From positions 1 to 41,512 of the forward strand of contig JAEXUD010000017.1 of assembly GCA_023453025.1 (NCBI GenBank): a DNA stretch of 41,512 bases. The letters are read 5' to 3'. The position numbers were made by a program, and so were the translations under genes. The notes beneath the pieces were generated by a model. The model saw nothing but the letters and a program-made list of their open reading frames with translations. It did no database searches and was not told the DNA's origin. Shown piece after piece: positions 7,380-15,007 of this stretch (positions are counted from its first letter, which is position 1; every line of letters begins with the position of its first letter). The stretch is from Bacillota bacterium. GTDB taxonomy: Bacteria; Bacillota; Clostridia; Tissierellales; Sedimentibacteraceae.

Positions 7380-8399
7380 TTACTTACCCAGCAAAGCATC
7401 AATATATTCCGGATTTATCTGATCTTTGAACTGATCATATATAGGCTGACAAGCTGCTTGCCATTCTGCTTTATCAACTTCTGTTACAGTAACTCCGGTT
7501 GCCTTAATTTTTTCAACTAATTCTTCATCACTTTTTTTACTGAAATCTCTTTCCCATGCTCTGGCCTCTTGTTCAGCCTTTACAATAGCTTCCTGAACAT
7601 CCTGAGGATAGCTCTCAAAAGCAGCCTTATTAATCATCATAACTGCAGGTGAATAAAAATGTCCTGTTAATGAAAGATATTTCTGAGCTTCATGTAACTT
7701 GTTAGTAGAGAATATGATTAAAGGATTTTCCTGTCCGTCAATAGTTCCTTGCTGAAGTGCCGTAAAAACTTCTCCCCAAGCCATAGGTGTAGGAATAGCG
7801 CCTAAATGCTTGAATGTAGCTATATGAATCGGATTTTCCATTGTTCTTATTTTCATGCCGGAAACATCTTCCGGGTGAACGATTTCTTTTTTGCCGTTAG
7901 AAAGATTTCTGAATCCGTTTTCCCAGAAGCCAAGAGCTTTTATACCTATCGGATCAAGTGATCCTAAGATTTCTTGTCCTATTTCTCCATCCATTACTGC
8001 ATATGCACTTTCTCTGTCAGCAACTATATATGGAAGATCGAATACCTGGAAGTCTTTAGAGAAATTTGGAAGCGGACCGGTAGAGCTTACTGTCATTTCT
8101 AATGTTCCTAAGCTTACACCTTCAATTAAATCTCTCTCATTTCCTAACTGACTGCTTGGAAATATCTGAATGTCAACCTTACCGTTTGTATATTCCTCAA
8201 CCTTCTTTTCAAACTCCTTGGCTCCCATAACATAGCTTCCATCCGGCTCAGTAGCAGTACCTAATCTTATAATGATTTTTTCGTCATTACCTGTATCATC
8301 TGTGCCGCTTGGCGCCGGAGCCGGTGTATTTTCCCCCCCACACGCAACAAGTGAAAACGTTAATGCAATAATTAATAAAATAGAAATTACCTTTTTCAT
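7380..8399 (-). CDS. dctP: TRAP transporter solute-binding protein, DctP family (lipoprotein)
   Basis: 339-residue binding protein. Residues 1-20 form a lipoprotein signal (hydrophobic stretch ending LVAC, Cys20), followed by a Gly/Pro/Asp-rich linker. The DctP fold is shown by LGTATEPDGSYVMGA near the amino end, KIRTMENP with the arginine that clamps the substrate carboxylate in this family, and MAWGEVFTALQQGTIDGQE. It should capture an organic acid, possibly a hydroxylated one, outside the membrane and hand it to DctQM. It follows the GntR regulator by 92 bases, and AGGAGG precedes the ATG. The ligand cannot be read from sequence. Confidence 0.94.
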   Translation of the reverse strand: MKKVISILLIIALTFSLVACGGENTPAPAPSGTDDTGNDEKIIIRLGTATEPDGSYVMGAKEFEKKVEEYTNGKVDIQIFPSSQLGNERDLIEGVSLGTLEMTVSSTGPLPNFSKDFQVFDLPYIVADRESAYAVMDGEIGQEILGSLDPIGIKALGFWENGFRNLSNGKKEIVHPEDVSGMKIRTMENPIHIATFKHLGAIPTPMAWGEVFTALQQGTIDGQENPLIIFSTNKLHEAQKYLSLTGHFYSPAVMMINKAAFESYPQDVQEAIVKAEQEARAWERDFSKKSDEELVEKIKATGVTVTEVDKAEWQAACQPIYDQFKDQINPEYIDALLGK

Positions 8400-8491
8400 T
8401 TAAATCCTCCTATTAGTTTAATAAAAATTTGTATTTCTGTCTTGCTTATTGCCTTATATTAAATGATTCACCTCCTAGAAAATTTAATATA

Positions 8492-9241
8492 TTAATCTTT
8501 ATATTTTTTATAAAGACATTTCCAAATATCTACAGAATGCTTTACTGATTCTTCTCCGGTAGTCAAGTCTCTGTTTTTAATTGCGTCTATTATTGGTTTA
8601 TGACACTCAATAGCTTCTATACCAAGCCTTGCGCTGTCTATGTTCTTGTATATATTCGGCACATACAGCTCCATTACAAAATTATATATGGTCTGGACCA
8701 TTTTATTTCCGGTGGCTTTACCCAATGCTGTATGAAACATCAATTCTGTTTCAATTATGGCATCTCCTGTCATTGAATTACTATTGACAAGTTTAACTGT
8801 ATAATCATGTATATCTTCCAACAATTTAATATCGTTTTCCGTTGCATTAACAATTGCTAATTTAATAATTCCCAACTCTATCATTTCTCTTAATTCTTTA
8901 GACTCATTTAAATCATTACTGTTAACAATAAGCTTGAACAATAATGGATCAAATAATATTCCGTCTGTATTATCAGCTATATATGTGCCATCACCCCTTT
9001 TAATTGAAACAATCCCATACGCCGATAATATTTTCATTGCTTCTCTTACAGACCCGCGACTTACACCAAGACTCTGAGACATTTCCATTTCGCTAGGTAA
9101 TTTGTCACCCGGATGCAGCACATTTGTGACTAACAATTTCTTGAAGGTTTTAATCACCACATCTGTGGCTGACTCTCTACATGCTTTAGTAAAAAGCTCT
9201 GATGAAGTTACATGTTTTTCGCTATCGGTAATTTTATTCAA
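8492..9241 (-). CDS. GntR-family (FadR/FCD) transcriptional regulator
   Basis: 249-residue regulator. Residues ~25-90 are the winged helix (LHPGDKLPSEMEMSQSLGVSRGSVREAMKILSAYG) and ~100-240 the FCD ligand-binding domain, with the helical acidic and histidine pattern (ELMFHTALGKATGN, later ECHKPIIDAI). FCD regulators usually respond to organic acids or sugar acids and repress the neighbouring catabolic operon. The start is TTG, because no ATG exists before the DNA-binding domain; GAAGG lies about 10 bases upstream. It appears to be the first gene of the dctPQM-ilvD-panB operon. A TTGACA/TAAAAT promoter and an inverted repeat lie upstream. Confidence 0.92.
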   Translation of the reverse strand: MNKITDSEKHVTSSELFTKACRESATDVVIKTFKKLLVTNVLHPGDKLPSEMEMSQSLGVSRGSVREAMKILSAYGIVSIKRGDGTYIADNTDGILFDPLLFKLIVNSNDLNESKELREMIELGIIKLAIVNATENDIKLLEDIHDYTVKLVNSNSMTGDAIIETELMFHTALGKATGNKMVQTIYNFVMELYVPNIYKNIDSARLGIEAIECHKPIIDAIKNRDLTTGEESVKHSVDIWKCLYKKYKD

Positions 9242-9301
9242 GTTATGCAGCCTTCTCTTCCTATATCAGAATAATCTGTATTGTAAATTTTCATAATAGT
9301 A

Positions 9302-9319
9302 ATGTTTAATGTTAAACAT
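9302..9319. promoter_or_regulatory. Candidate GntR operator (inverted repeat)
   Basis: ATGTTTA (9302-9308), 4 bases, then TAAACAT (9313-9319): perfect 7-bp arms. It lies about 20 bases downstream of the gntR -10 box, where a bound repressor would block transcription. Autoregulation and control of the whole operon are inferred. Confidence 0.5.
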
Positions 9320-9338
9320 CCTACGTTTGAACAATTTT

Positions 9339-9367
9339 ATTTTAATATCTTTGTTTAAAAATGTCAA
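9339..9367 (-). promoter_or_regulatory. Promoter of the gntR-dctPQM-ilvD-panB operon
   Basis: On the minus strand TTGACA (9367-9362) is followed after 17 bases by TAAAAT (9344-9339), close to the sigma-A consensus. The predicted start is near 9332, giving an untranslated leader of about 90 bases that contains the inverted repeat at 9302-9319. Confidence 0.7.
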
Positions 9368-9697
9368 ACTAATTTTATTGACTATTAATTAACAAAATTT
9401 CGCTTGATGTTTTAAGGTTTATATGAGTTCAAATTATAGCAAATTCTATAACATAACGATTTCACGGTATTTGGTAAAACGTTTTTCATATTTTGAATTT
9501 TTTTGAGGCTGTCAGAGTTGATAAAAAAATAACTCATTGCATTTAATTACAAAATAGTTATATTTATATTAATTTTATGTAATTTTTATTCGACCTACAA
9601 GTTATAAATTGCCCTATTGGTTGAATTTTTCAATGAAAACAATATAACCACAAAAAACATTGCTACCTGTAATTATTTAGCAATATAAAAAATTGTA
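9368..9697. other. AT-rich divergent intergenic stretch
   Basis: Between the minus-strand gntR promoter and the plus-strand folT promoter lie about 330 very AT-rich bases. I see no ORF of note and no convincing RNA structure; only imperfect AT-rich inverted repeats near 9547-9584. Confidence 0.6.
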
Positions 9698-9726
9698 TCG
9701 ACAAATCTTATATTAAGTGCTATGAT
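9698..9726 (+). promoter_or_regulatory. Promoter of the THF riboswitch-folT unit
   Basis: TCGACA (9698-9703), a 17-base spacer, then TATGAT (9721-9726); each box is one base off consensus. Transcription would start near 9733, about 10 bases before the riboswitch fold. Confidence 0.65.
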
Positions 9727-9742
9727 TGAAAAAAAATGTTTT

Positions 9743-9831
9743 CAGAGTAGATAAGATGCGTTAAGTGTTAAGGGATGGGATGTAGCCCTTGAACGAAAGA
9801 CTGAGTCTGCGGTGTCTTGTCGCTTCCGCTG
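9743..9831 (+). ncRNA. Tetrahydrofolate (THF) riboswitch
   Basis: The stretch carries the conserved blocks of the folT-motif riboswitch in the right order: GAGTAGAT, GCGTTAAGTG, ATGGGATG, AACGAA, GCGGTG and TCCGCT. The ends CAG/CTG close the first stem, AAGGG...CCCTT forms an internal hairpin, and AAGA/TCTT forms another. The family binds THF or related reduced folates and lowers expression of folate transport genes. It lies 76 bases upstream of folT. No strong U-tract terminator follows; a short CTCC...GGAG hairpin (9863-9878) precedes the true ribosome site at ~9898-9903, so translational control is more likely. Confidence 0.92.
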
Positions 9832-9907
9832 TATTAGAGAGATTATAATTATTTTATGTATTCTCCTATATTGTGGAGGTATTATTACTCAATAAAAGGA
9901 GGATACT

Positions 9908-10651
9908 ATGAGAAGTAATACTGCACAAAAATTCACATCATTAACTGTTGTAAGAGCCGGGCTTTTTATAGCCATGAGCTTAGTTTTAAAAGTTATTTTT
10001 GAAATTTATATACCTTTAGGCGGTATTCCGGCGCTGCGTATTAATTTTGCATCGGTTCCGCTTATGCTTTCAGGAATAATATTAGGTCCTGCTGCAGGTT
10101 TTATGACCGGAGCTGCAGCTGATATTATTAACTTTATTGCTAAACCAGGCGGACCGTTTTTCCCCGGATTCACACTTGTAAGTGCACTCAGCGGTTTTAT
10201 TCCCGGCTTGATTTATAAGTATATAAAAAAGGATATCAACTATAATTTATTAAATACTATATTTATTTCTTTATTGTCCGTAGGCTTTGTATCTGTACTC
10301 ATGCATAAAGGTTTGCTTGTATTTGACAATGGCATTGTATATGACGGAAAGATGCTGAATCCTGCTTATATTATAGGATTTTTTGTACTTGTAGCTATTT
10401 ATTTGATAATTCCGATAAAAATAACATCATCAAACAGCAGCTTAAGTATGAACAAAATTGTTTTCACGGTAAGCGTGACCCAGCTGATAACATCTATAAT
10501 ACTAAACACTTACTTTTTGGCTGTTTTATATGGAAAGGGAGTTATGTTTTACCTTCCTGCAAGAATTTTGACCAACTTTTTCATGATTCCGCTGTATTCA
10601 ATAATTATTGCTGCAATATTGAATGCGGTGAGGGGGAGATTTAAGCTATGA
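9908..10651 (+). CDS. folT: Folate ECF transporter, substrate-binding S component
   Basis: 247-residue membrane protein with about six hydrophobic segments. The ECF S-component pattern is seen in the amino half (GGIPALRINFASVPLMLSG then GPAAGFMTGAAADIINF), matching the FolT type. S components bind the vitamin and dock on the shared EcfA/EcfA'/EcfT energy module, which is not in this window. The THF riboswitch directly upstream is the main evidence for folate as ligand. AAAAGGAGG precedes the ATG. The gene stands alone, divergent from the panB operon, and ends in a hairpin terminator. Confidence 0.92.
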   Translation: MRSNTAQKFTSLTVVRAGLFIAMSLVLKVIFEIYIPLGGIPALRINFASVPLMLSGIILGPAAGFMTGAAADIINFIAKPGGPFFPGFTLVSALSGFIPGLIYKYIKKDINYNLLNTIFISLLSVGFVSVLMHKGLLVFDNGIVYDGKMLNPAYIIGFFVLVAIYLIIPIKITSSNSSLSMNKIVFTVSVTQLITSIILNTYFLAVLYGKGVMFYLPARILTNFFMIPLYSIIIAAILNAVRGRFKL

Positions 10652-10654
10652 ATT

Positions 10655-10676
10655 AAAACCACCTGCCGGTGGTTTT
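10655..10676 (+). terminator. Rho-independent terminator after folT (bidirectional)
   Basis: Arms AAAACCACC (10655-10663) and GGTGGTTTT (10668-10676) with a TGCC loop, then further T residues. It lies between convergent folT and the BaiN-like gene and can serve both. Confidence 0.9.
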
Positions 10677-10679
10677 TTA

Positions 10680-11903
10680 TTATTGTCTATTTATGCTTTC
10701 TGCTGCCAATCTTCCTGTGGAAAATGCAGCCTGAATATTAAACCCCCCTGTATCACCGTCATAATCAATTACTTCACCTGCAAAATACAAATGAGACTTT
10801 ATTTTTGACTCCATTGTTTTAAAATTAATTTCATCTGTTGAAATACCGCCCCCGGTTACCATAGCAATGTTAAATCCCCCCAGCCTATCCACCTTGAAAG
10901 GGAAACCTGAAAGAAGCTCTGCTATATTTTTTCTTTTGCCTTTTTCAAGCTGACTGCATGTTTCTTCTTCACTGACTTGTGACAGCTCCATGATTTTTTC
11001 TATGAAGCGCTTGGGAAACTTAATCTCTTTTAATATTGATTTAACAGTTGATTTCCCTGAGCTTATTATTAAATTATCGAAATACTTTTTAAATTCTTCT
11101 GAATTTTTATATGGAGTGAAATTTATCTTTAAAATATCATCCTTCTCAAAATATCTGGAATTGTTCAATATAACAGGTCCTGATATATTAACATGGGTGA
11201 AAAGAAAATCCCCGGTAAATTCATTTATTTTCTTATTGTTTCTCCACAGTGAAGCACCGATATTTTCAAAAGATATCCCTGATAAATCCTTAAAGCAGTA
11301 ATTTTCAGCATAAACAGGGGTAAGTGCTTCCCTTGGTTTTACAATCGTATGACCAAAGCCTTCTGCTAATTCATAGCCGTCCCCCGTGGAACCTGTGTTC
11401 GGATATGACATTCCGCCTGTGGTTATTATGAGATTTGTTCCTGCATAGGTTGTTGATTTAAAAGTTTTAATTAAAAATAAATCGTTAAAATTATCATAAC
11501 TTGCCTTTTGTGCTGCCTCTTCATATATCATTTCAACTCCATTTTCCTTACAGCTTTTCACAAGAACATTTAATATATCTGAAGAATTAAGAGTAATGGG
11601 AAATACTTTTTCGTCTTCCCTTATTAGGCTTTCCAGACCCTTTTCCCTGAAAAAATTAATTGCATCTTTATTGCTGAAGTTGTACAGAGCAGCCTTTAAT
11701 AATCTTCCCCTATCGCCGTATCTTTTAAAAAACTCCTCCATGCTTGTGCTGTTTGTATAATTGCACTGTCCTGCACCTGAAATCAGAAGCTTCTTGCCCG
11801 GGTTTTTATTTTTTTCTATGAGCAGCACATTTTTGTTGTTAAGGGATAAGGCGCTGAACAGACCTGCGGGCCCTGCTCCGATTATTACAACATCATACTT
11901 CAT
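10680..11903 (-). CDS. BaiN/HI0933-family NAD(P)/FAD-dependent oxidoreductase
   Basis: 407-residue flavoprotein. The amino end has the FAD Rossmann signature IGAGPAGL; then SGAGQCNYTN and TTGGMSYPNTGSTGDGY, both typical of the family; and near the carboxyl end a second FAD-contact segment, AGEVIDYDGDTGGFN. Members are often annotated as aminoacetone oxidase or BaiN, but the physiological substrate is mostly unknown, so I do not assign a reaction. The start codon overlaps the stop of the upstream lipoprotein gene (TAATG), so the two are translationally coupled. Confidence 0.9.
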   Translation of the reverse strand: MKYDVVIIGAGPAGLFSALSLNNKNVLLIEKNKNPGKKLLISGAGQCNYTNSTSMEEFFKRYGDRGRLLKAALYNFSNKDAINFFREKGLESLIREDEKVFPITLNSSDILNVLVKSCKENGVEMIYEEAAQKASYDNFNDLFLIKTFKSTTYAGTNLIITTGGMSYPNTGSTGDGYELAEGFGHTIVKPREALTPVYAENYCFKDLSGISFENIGASLWRNNKKINEFTGDFLFTHVNISGPVILNNSRYFEKDDILKINFTPYKNSEEFKKYFDNLIISSGKSTVKSILKEIKFPKRFIEKIMELSQVSEEETCSQLEKGKRKNIAELLSGFPFKVDRLGGFNIAMVTGGGISTDEINFKTMESKIKSHLYFAGEVIDYDGDTGGFNIQAAFSTGRLAAESINRQ

Positions 11904-12919
11904 TATACTGTTCCTTCACTTTCAATTGATTCGCTTGGTTCGGCTGACTCAATTTCTTCATTATTGTTCTCTGATTTTTCAATTGCTTCTTCTAAGCTGG
12001 CAATATCATAGTTTTGTTTCATTTTTTCAATGTTAATTACAGCTTCCATAGAATATTTTATACCAAACTCATCATAATATGTTCCCGTAAAAATAAGCTC
12101 GTTTGTTCCTTTATCCTCTTTGAAATATGAATATGCATGTTTATGTTTATTATCAAGAGCAATTTCCTGTTCCTTCGAGCTGATAAAATCATAAAGAGAA
12201 AATATGCCTGTATCTGGATTTTGTGTTATAAAGGTTGCTGTTTCAGGAATCAGATATGCATCATGCATTGAATAAAAAACATTTGCGATTTTCATATCTT
12301 CCACATCCATTATTTTGTACTGGTCATAACCCGCATCAAGCAGCAAATACCTGCTGCTTATCCACATAAAACTTCCCTCTTTGTCAAATGCTGTTCTGTC
12401 AAATGTTCCGTCTTCAATTGGTACAGGCCTGTTCTCTCCTTCATTCCAAATAAACATTTGATTTAGATTGTCGCCGTATCCTGTCGTGTAAAATAAAATA
12501 TAGCCGTCACTGAGACTGTCAATAATTTCTATTCCTCTTATGTCCTTTTCCAAAACGGACTTATTACTGCTTAAGTATGCTGAAATGCTGTTCTGGTCGG
12601 TTCTTTGGGAATAAAATTCCGGAATTCCTTCACTTTCAAGAATATTTAGTTTTGTTTCAGCTTCTTCAAGCTTTGAAACCATGTCTTCATTATTTTGGGA
12701 AAGCTCCAGATAATCTTTTCTTACTTCCTCTATTTCGGTTTTTAAATTATCCAGTTCGTTTTTTAAGCTTTCATTTTCCTTCTTTGTTGCTTCTATATTT
12801 CTTATTTGTGCATATTCCTCCGGTCCTATTCCTGTTTCCTCTGAAGCAGGAAGCACTGTGCATCCAAACAAAGCAGACATTGAAATTAAAACAACCAAAA
12901 CCAAAATCTTCGTTCTCAC
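11903..12919 (-). CDS. Putative lipoprotein with coiled coil, function unknown
   Basis: 338-residue secreted protein I do not recognise. Residues 1-20 are a lipoprotein signal ending ALFGC (Cys20). Residues ~40-95 form a strongly charged heptad-like coiled coil rich in Glu, Lys and Leu. The rest (~105-310) is beta-rich, with short repeated strand patterns (DGYILFYTTGYGD, FMWISSRYLLLDAGYDQY, IFSLYDF) reminiscent of a beta-propeller, though I cannot prove this. The end is a Glu/Ser-rich acidic tail. It should sit on the outer face of the membrane. Its TAA overlaps the ATG of the BaiN-like flavoprotein gene. Confidence 0.8.
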   Translation of the reverse strand: MRTKILVLVVLISMSALFGCTVLPASEETGIGPEEYAQIRNIEATKKENESLKNELDNLKTEIEEVRKDYLELSQNNEDMVSKLEEAETKLNILESEGIPEFYSQRTDQNSISAYLSSNKSVLEKDIRGIEIIDSLSDGYILFYTTGYGDNLNQMFIWNEGENRPVPIEDGTFDRTAFDKEGSFMWISSRYLLLDAGYDQYKIMDVEDMKIANVFYSMHDAYLIPETATFITQNPDTGIFSLYDFISSKEQEIALDNKHKHAYSYFKEDKGTNELIFTGTYYDEFGIKYSMEAVINIEKMKQNYDIASLEEAIEKSENNNEEIESAEPSESIESEGTV

Positions 12920-12987
12920 ATAATCATCTCCTAACCGTCTTTTTATTATACATTCGTCAGCTCGTAAGCTTCATCACCAATTTAAGA

Positions 12988-13013
12988 AAAAAGCACCTGC
13001 TAAGATGCTTTTT
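12988..13013 (-). terminator. Terminator after the SLH-protein gene
   Basis: AAAAAGCA (12988-12995) and TGCTTTTT (13006-13013) form an 8-bp stem with a 10-base loop, followed by TTCTT on the minus strand. It is 7 bases past the stop of the gene ending at 13021. Confidence 0.75.
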
Positions 13014-13020
13014 GTCATTG

Positions 13021-14856
13021 CTACTGAATCATTATGCTCACTGCAACATATTCCCCGCCCTGAGAAATAACAGTGCTTAAAATATTTTGACCCTCTGTCA
13101 TGTCTTTTATATATTTTGTATCGCCTGATATATTGAATATTTTTGTATTATTTGTAACCTTCAAATAAACCAGTTCTGTCTGTCCGCTGCTGTTCACATT
13201 CTGCATCATTATAATCTTGTCGTCTTTATTTATAAATATTATTTTCCCCGAAAAGTTCATTGCTGTTTGAAGTTCTGATGCTTCAATTGTAACTATTTCG
13301 TCGCCGGATGTATTAATTTCAACCTTGTATCCCACACGTAAATCATTAATCGATGCATTTTTGTCTCCGATTGTTACAACAACATTGCTGCTTAAAGAAT
13401 ATTGTTCAACATCTCCGTCATTATCTGCAATCTTGATTTTATTTACAGGACCGATAATTATTTCTTTAATCGTACCGCTCATTTCAGCTTCCTTTGCAAC
13501 CGTGTTGATTTTTATCATTTCATCATATTCCGTTGTAATTGTAACCTCATCTCCGACTCTTACCCTGTCAAAGCTTGATTCATCATCATTTCTGGTAACT
13601 TCAACATCGCTGTTAAATTCAAATGTTTTAATAACACCTTCTTTTGTTTTAATTGAAACCTTTATGGGAAATGCGGCATAATCAATGGAGGTTATTGTTC
13701 CTTCAAACTCCTTAATCCTGCTTACGGAATTAATCTGATAAACCTTATCATCATCAAGAAGCAATGTCACTTCATCCTTCTTATTCAGGTCTTTTAACTC
13801 AATTTCCTCACCGTCAAGATAAATGTCCGCACCGGAGGAAACATCATATTGAACTTTGTCATCATCTTCATCATAAATTGTTATTGATGCAGGAGAAGAA
13901 TAAGCTACATAATAAATAGTTCCCTTGACAACATCCTTGGTGTTGTCTGCTTCAATTCTGACCGCCAGCCTGTTTTCATCAATTTTGCATGTTACAAGCA
14001 TGTCTTTCTTCAAATCAGAAAATTCCCTTGTTCTCTCATTTACATATATTTTTGTGTCATCGTCAACCCTTACAATACTTTCCACACCTTTGTTATTCGT
14101 TATATAAATATAAGATTCGGCTTTTTCTTCCGATAATTCAGTTATAATTCCCTCTGCTACAGTGGTCGGCACATATCCGTCAAATTCAGGATATATCTCG
14201 TTTTCTTCTATGTAATCATATGCCTTATCCAGCAATGTCGCCATTTCAGCTCTTGTTATTTTACTTGACGGATTAATATTTTTCTTACTGTCTCCCTGCA
14301 TTATTTCCTTGTCATATAATGCATAAATATAAGGTTTGGCAGCATCATTAATTTCTAACGCATCATTGAATGGAAGGACAAAAGCTTTTTTTAATTCCAG
14401 CATCATAGCCTTGGAAAGAAGGACCGCAATTTCTTCTCTTGTAGCATCATTAAAAACGGTCTTTTTTGAAAACATATCTTTAATTCCGTTTTCCGATACA
14501 ACTCCCAACTCGATAATAACTGCCAAATAATCAAATGACCAGTCATAGCCTTTGGTATTAGACATAGCATTTAAAACAGGCTCGTATTTTTCTATAATTT
14601 CATCCTTTAAATCGTCTTCGATCTCGTAAAGTCTTGACAGCATAACCAACGCTTCCAAAACAGTCACATTATTATCAGGTTTGAATGTTTTGTCATCATA
14701 GCCTGATACCAATCCGTTTTCAGCAACTCTTTCTATATAGCCTTTAGCCCAGTGACTTGAAATATCCGTAAATGCAACAGCATCCGCGGCTATTGTAAAT
14801 ACAAAAGATAATAATATAGTCAACAATATTATTTTGTTTAATTTATTTTTTTTCAT
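13021..14856 (-). CDS. S-layer homology (SLH) domain surface protein with five repeated C-terminal modules
   Basis: 611-residue exported protein. A signal peptide occupies ~1-28. Three SLH-type modules follow: ~29-80 (FTDISSHWAKGYIERVAENGLVSGY type, the clearest), ~100-155 (degenerate) and ~163-216 (ending NPSSKITRAEMATLLDKAY). SLH domains bind pyruvylated secondary cell-wall polymer and hold proteins on the cell surface. From ~235 to the end are five beta-rich units of about 75 residues, beginning near 235, 310, 384, 459 and 535, each opening with a G-[TKI]-I pattern and containing a DLxxxDxV-like turn. The repeats may be a stalk or binding region; no enzymatic motif is visible. It has its own promoter and terminator. 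Confidence 0.88.
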   Translation of the reverse strand: MKKNKLNKIILLTILLSFVFTIAADAVAFTDISSHWAKGYIERVAENGLVSGYDDKTFKPDNNVTVLEALVMLSRLYEIEDDLKDEIIEKYEPVLNAMSNTKGYDWSFDYLAVIIELGVVSENGIKDMFSKKTVFNDATREEIAVLLSKAMMLELKKAFVLPFNDALEINDAAKPYIYALYDKEIMQGDSKKNINPSSKITRAEMATLLDKAYDYIEENEIYPEFDGYVPTTVAEGIITELSEEKAESYIYITNNKGVESIVRVDDDTKIYVNERTREFSDLKKDMLVTCKIDENRLAVRIEADNTKDVVKGTIYYVAYSSPASITIYDEDDDKVQYDVSSGADIYLDGEEIELKDLNKKDEVTLLLDDDKVYQINSVSRIKEFEGTITSIDYAAFPIKVSIKTKEGVIKTFEFNSDVEVTRNDDESSFDRVRVGDEVTITTEYDEMIKINTVAKEAEMSGTIKEIIIGPVNKIKIADNDGDVEQYSLSSNVVVTIGDKNASINDLRVGYKVEINTSGDEIVTIEASELQTAMNFSGKIIFINKDDKIIMMQNVNSSGQTELVYLKVTNNTKIFNISGDTKYIKDMTEGQNILSTVISQGGEYVAVSIMIQ

Positions 14857-14886
14857 AATGCCTCCTACCCATCCATATTTTAATAA

Positions 14887-14915
14887 ATTATAACATAATA
14901 CGTGAAATTCTGCAA
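14887..14915 (-). promoter_or_regulatory. Promoter of the SLH-protein gene
   Basis: On the minus strand a perfect TATAAT (14892-14887) lies 17 bases after TTGCAG (14915-14910), a weak -35. The leader is short and ends in GTAGGAGGC before the ATG at 14856. Confidence 0.5.
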
Positions 14916-14950
14916 TTAGTATTGTCCATATTTAAATTCTTATAAAACTA

Positions 14951-14978
14951 TTGACATCTTGAAATATTATGATAAATT
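14951..14978 (+). promoter_or_regulatory. Promoter of the DAHP synthase gene
   Basis: TTGACA (14951-14956), 16 bases, then TAAATT (14973-14978). This promoter covers the ATG at 14969, so that ATG cannot be the start; the next in-frame ATG at 15008 would be about 23 bases past the predicted transcription start. Confidence 0.55.
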
Positions 14979-15007
14979 TTAATCATGACAATCAATCGGG
15001 GGTCCCT

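Noticed and set aside
8462..8480. AGGAGGTGAATC between gntR and dctP as the ribosome site of a small gene
   Set aside because: The possible GTG opens only five codons before a stop. dctP has its own AGGAGG and ATG.
9547..9584. ATTACAAAATA...ATTTTATGTAAT as an operator or terminator
   Set aside because: The arms are imperfect and almost pure A/T in an AT-rich region; expected by chance.
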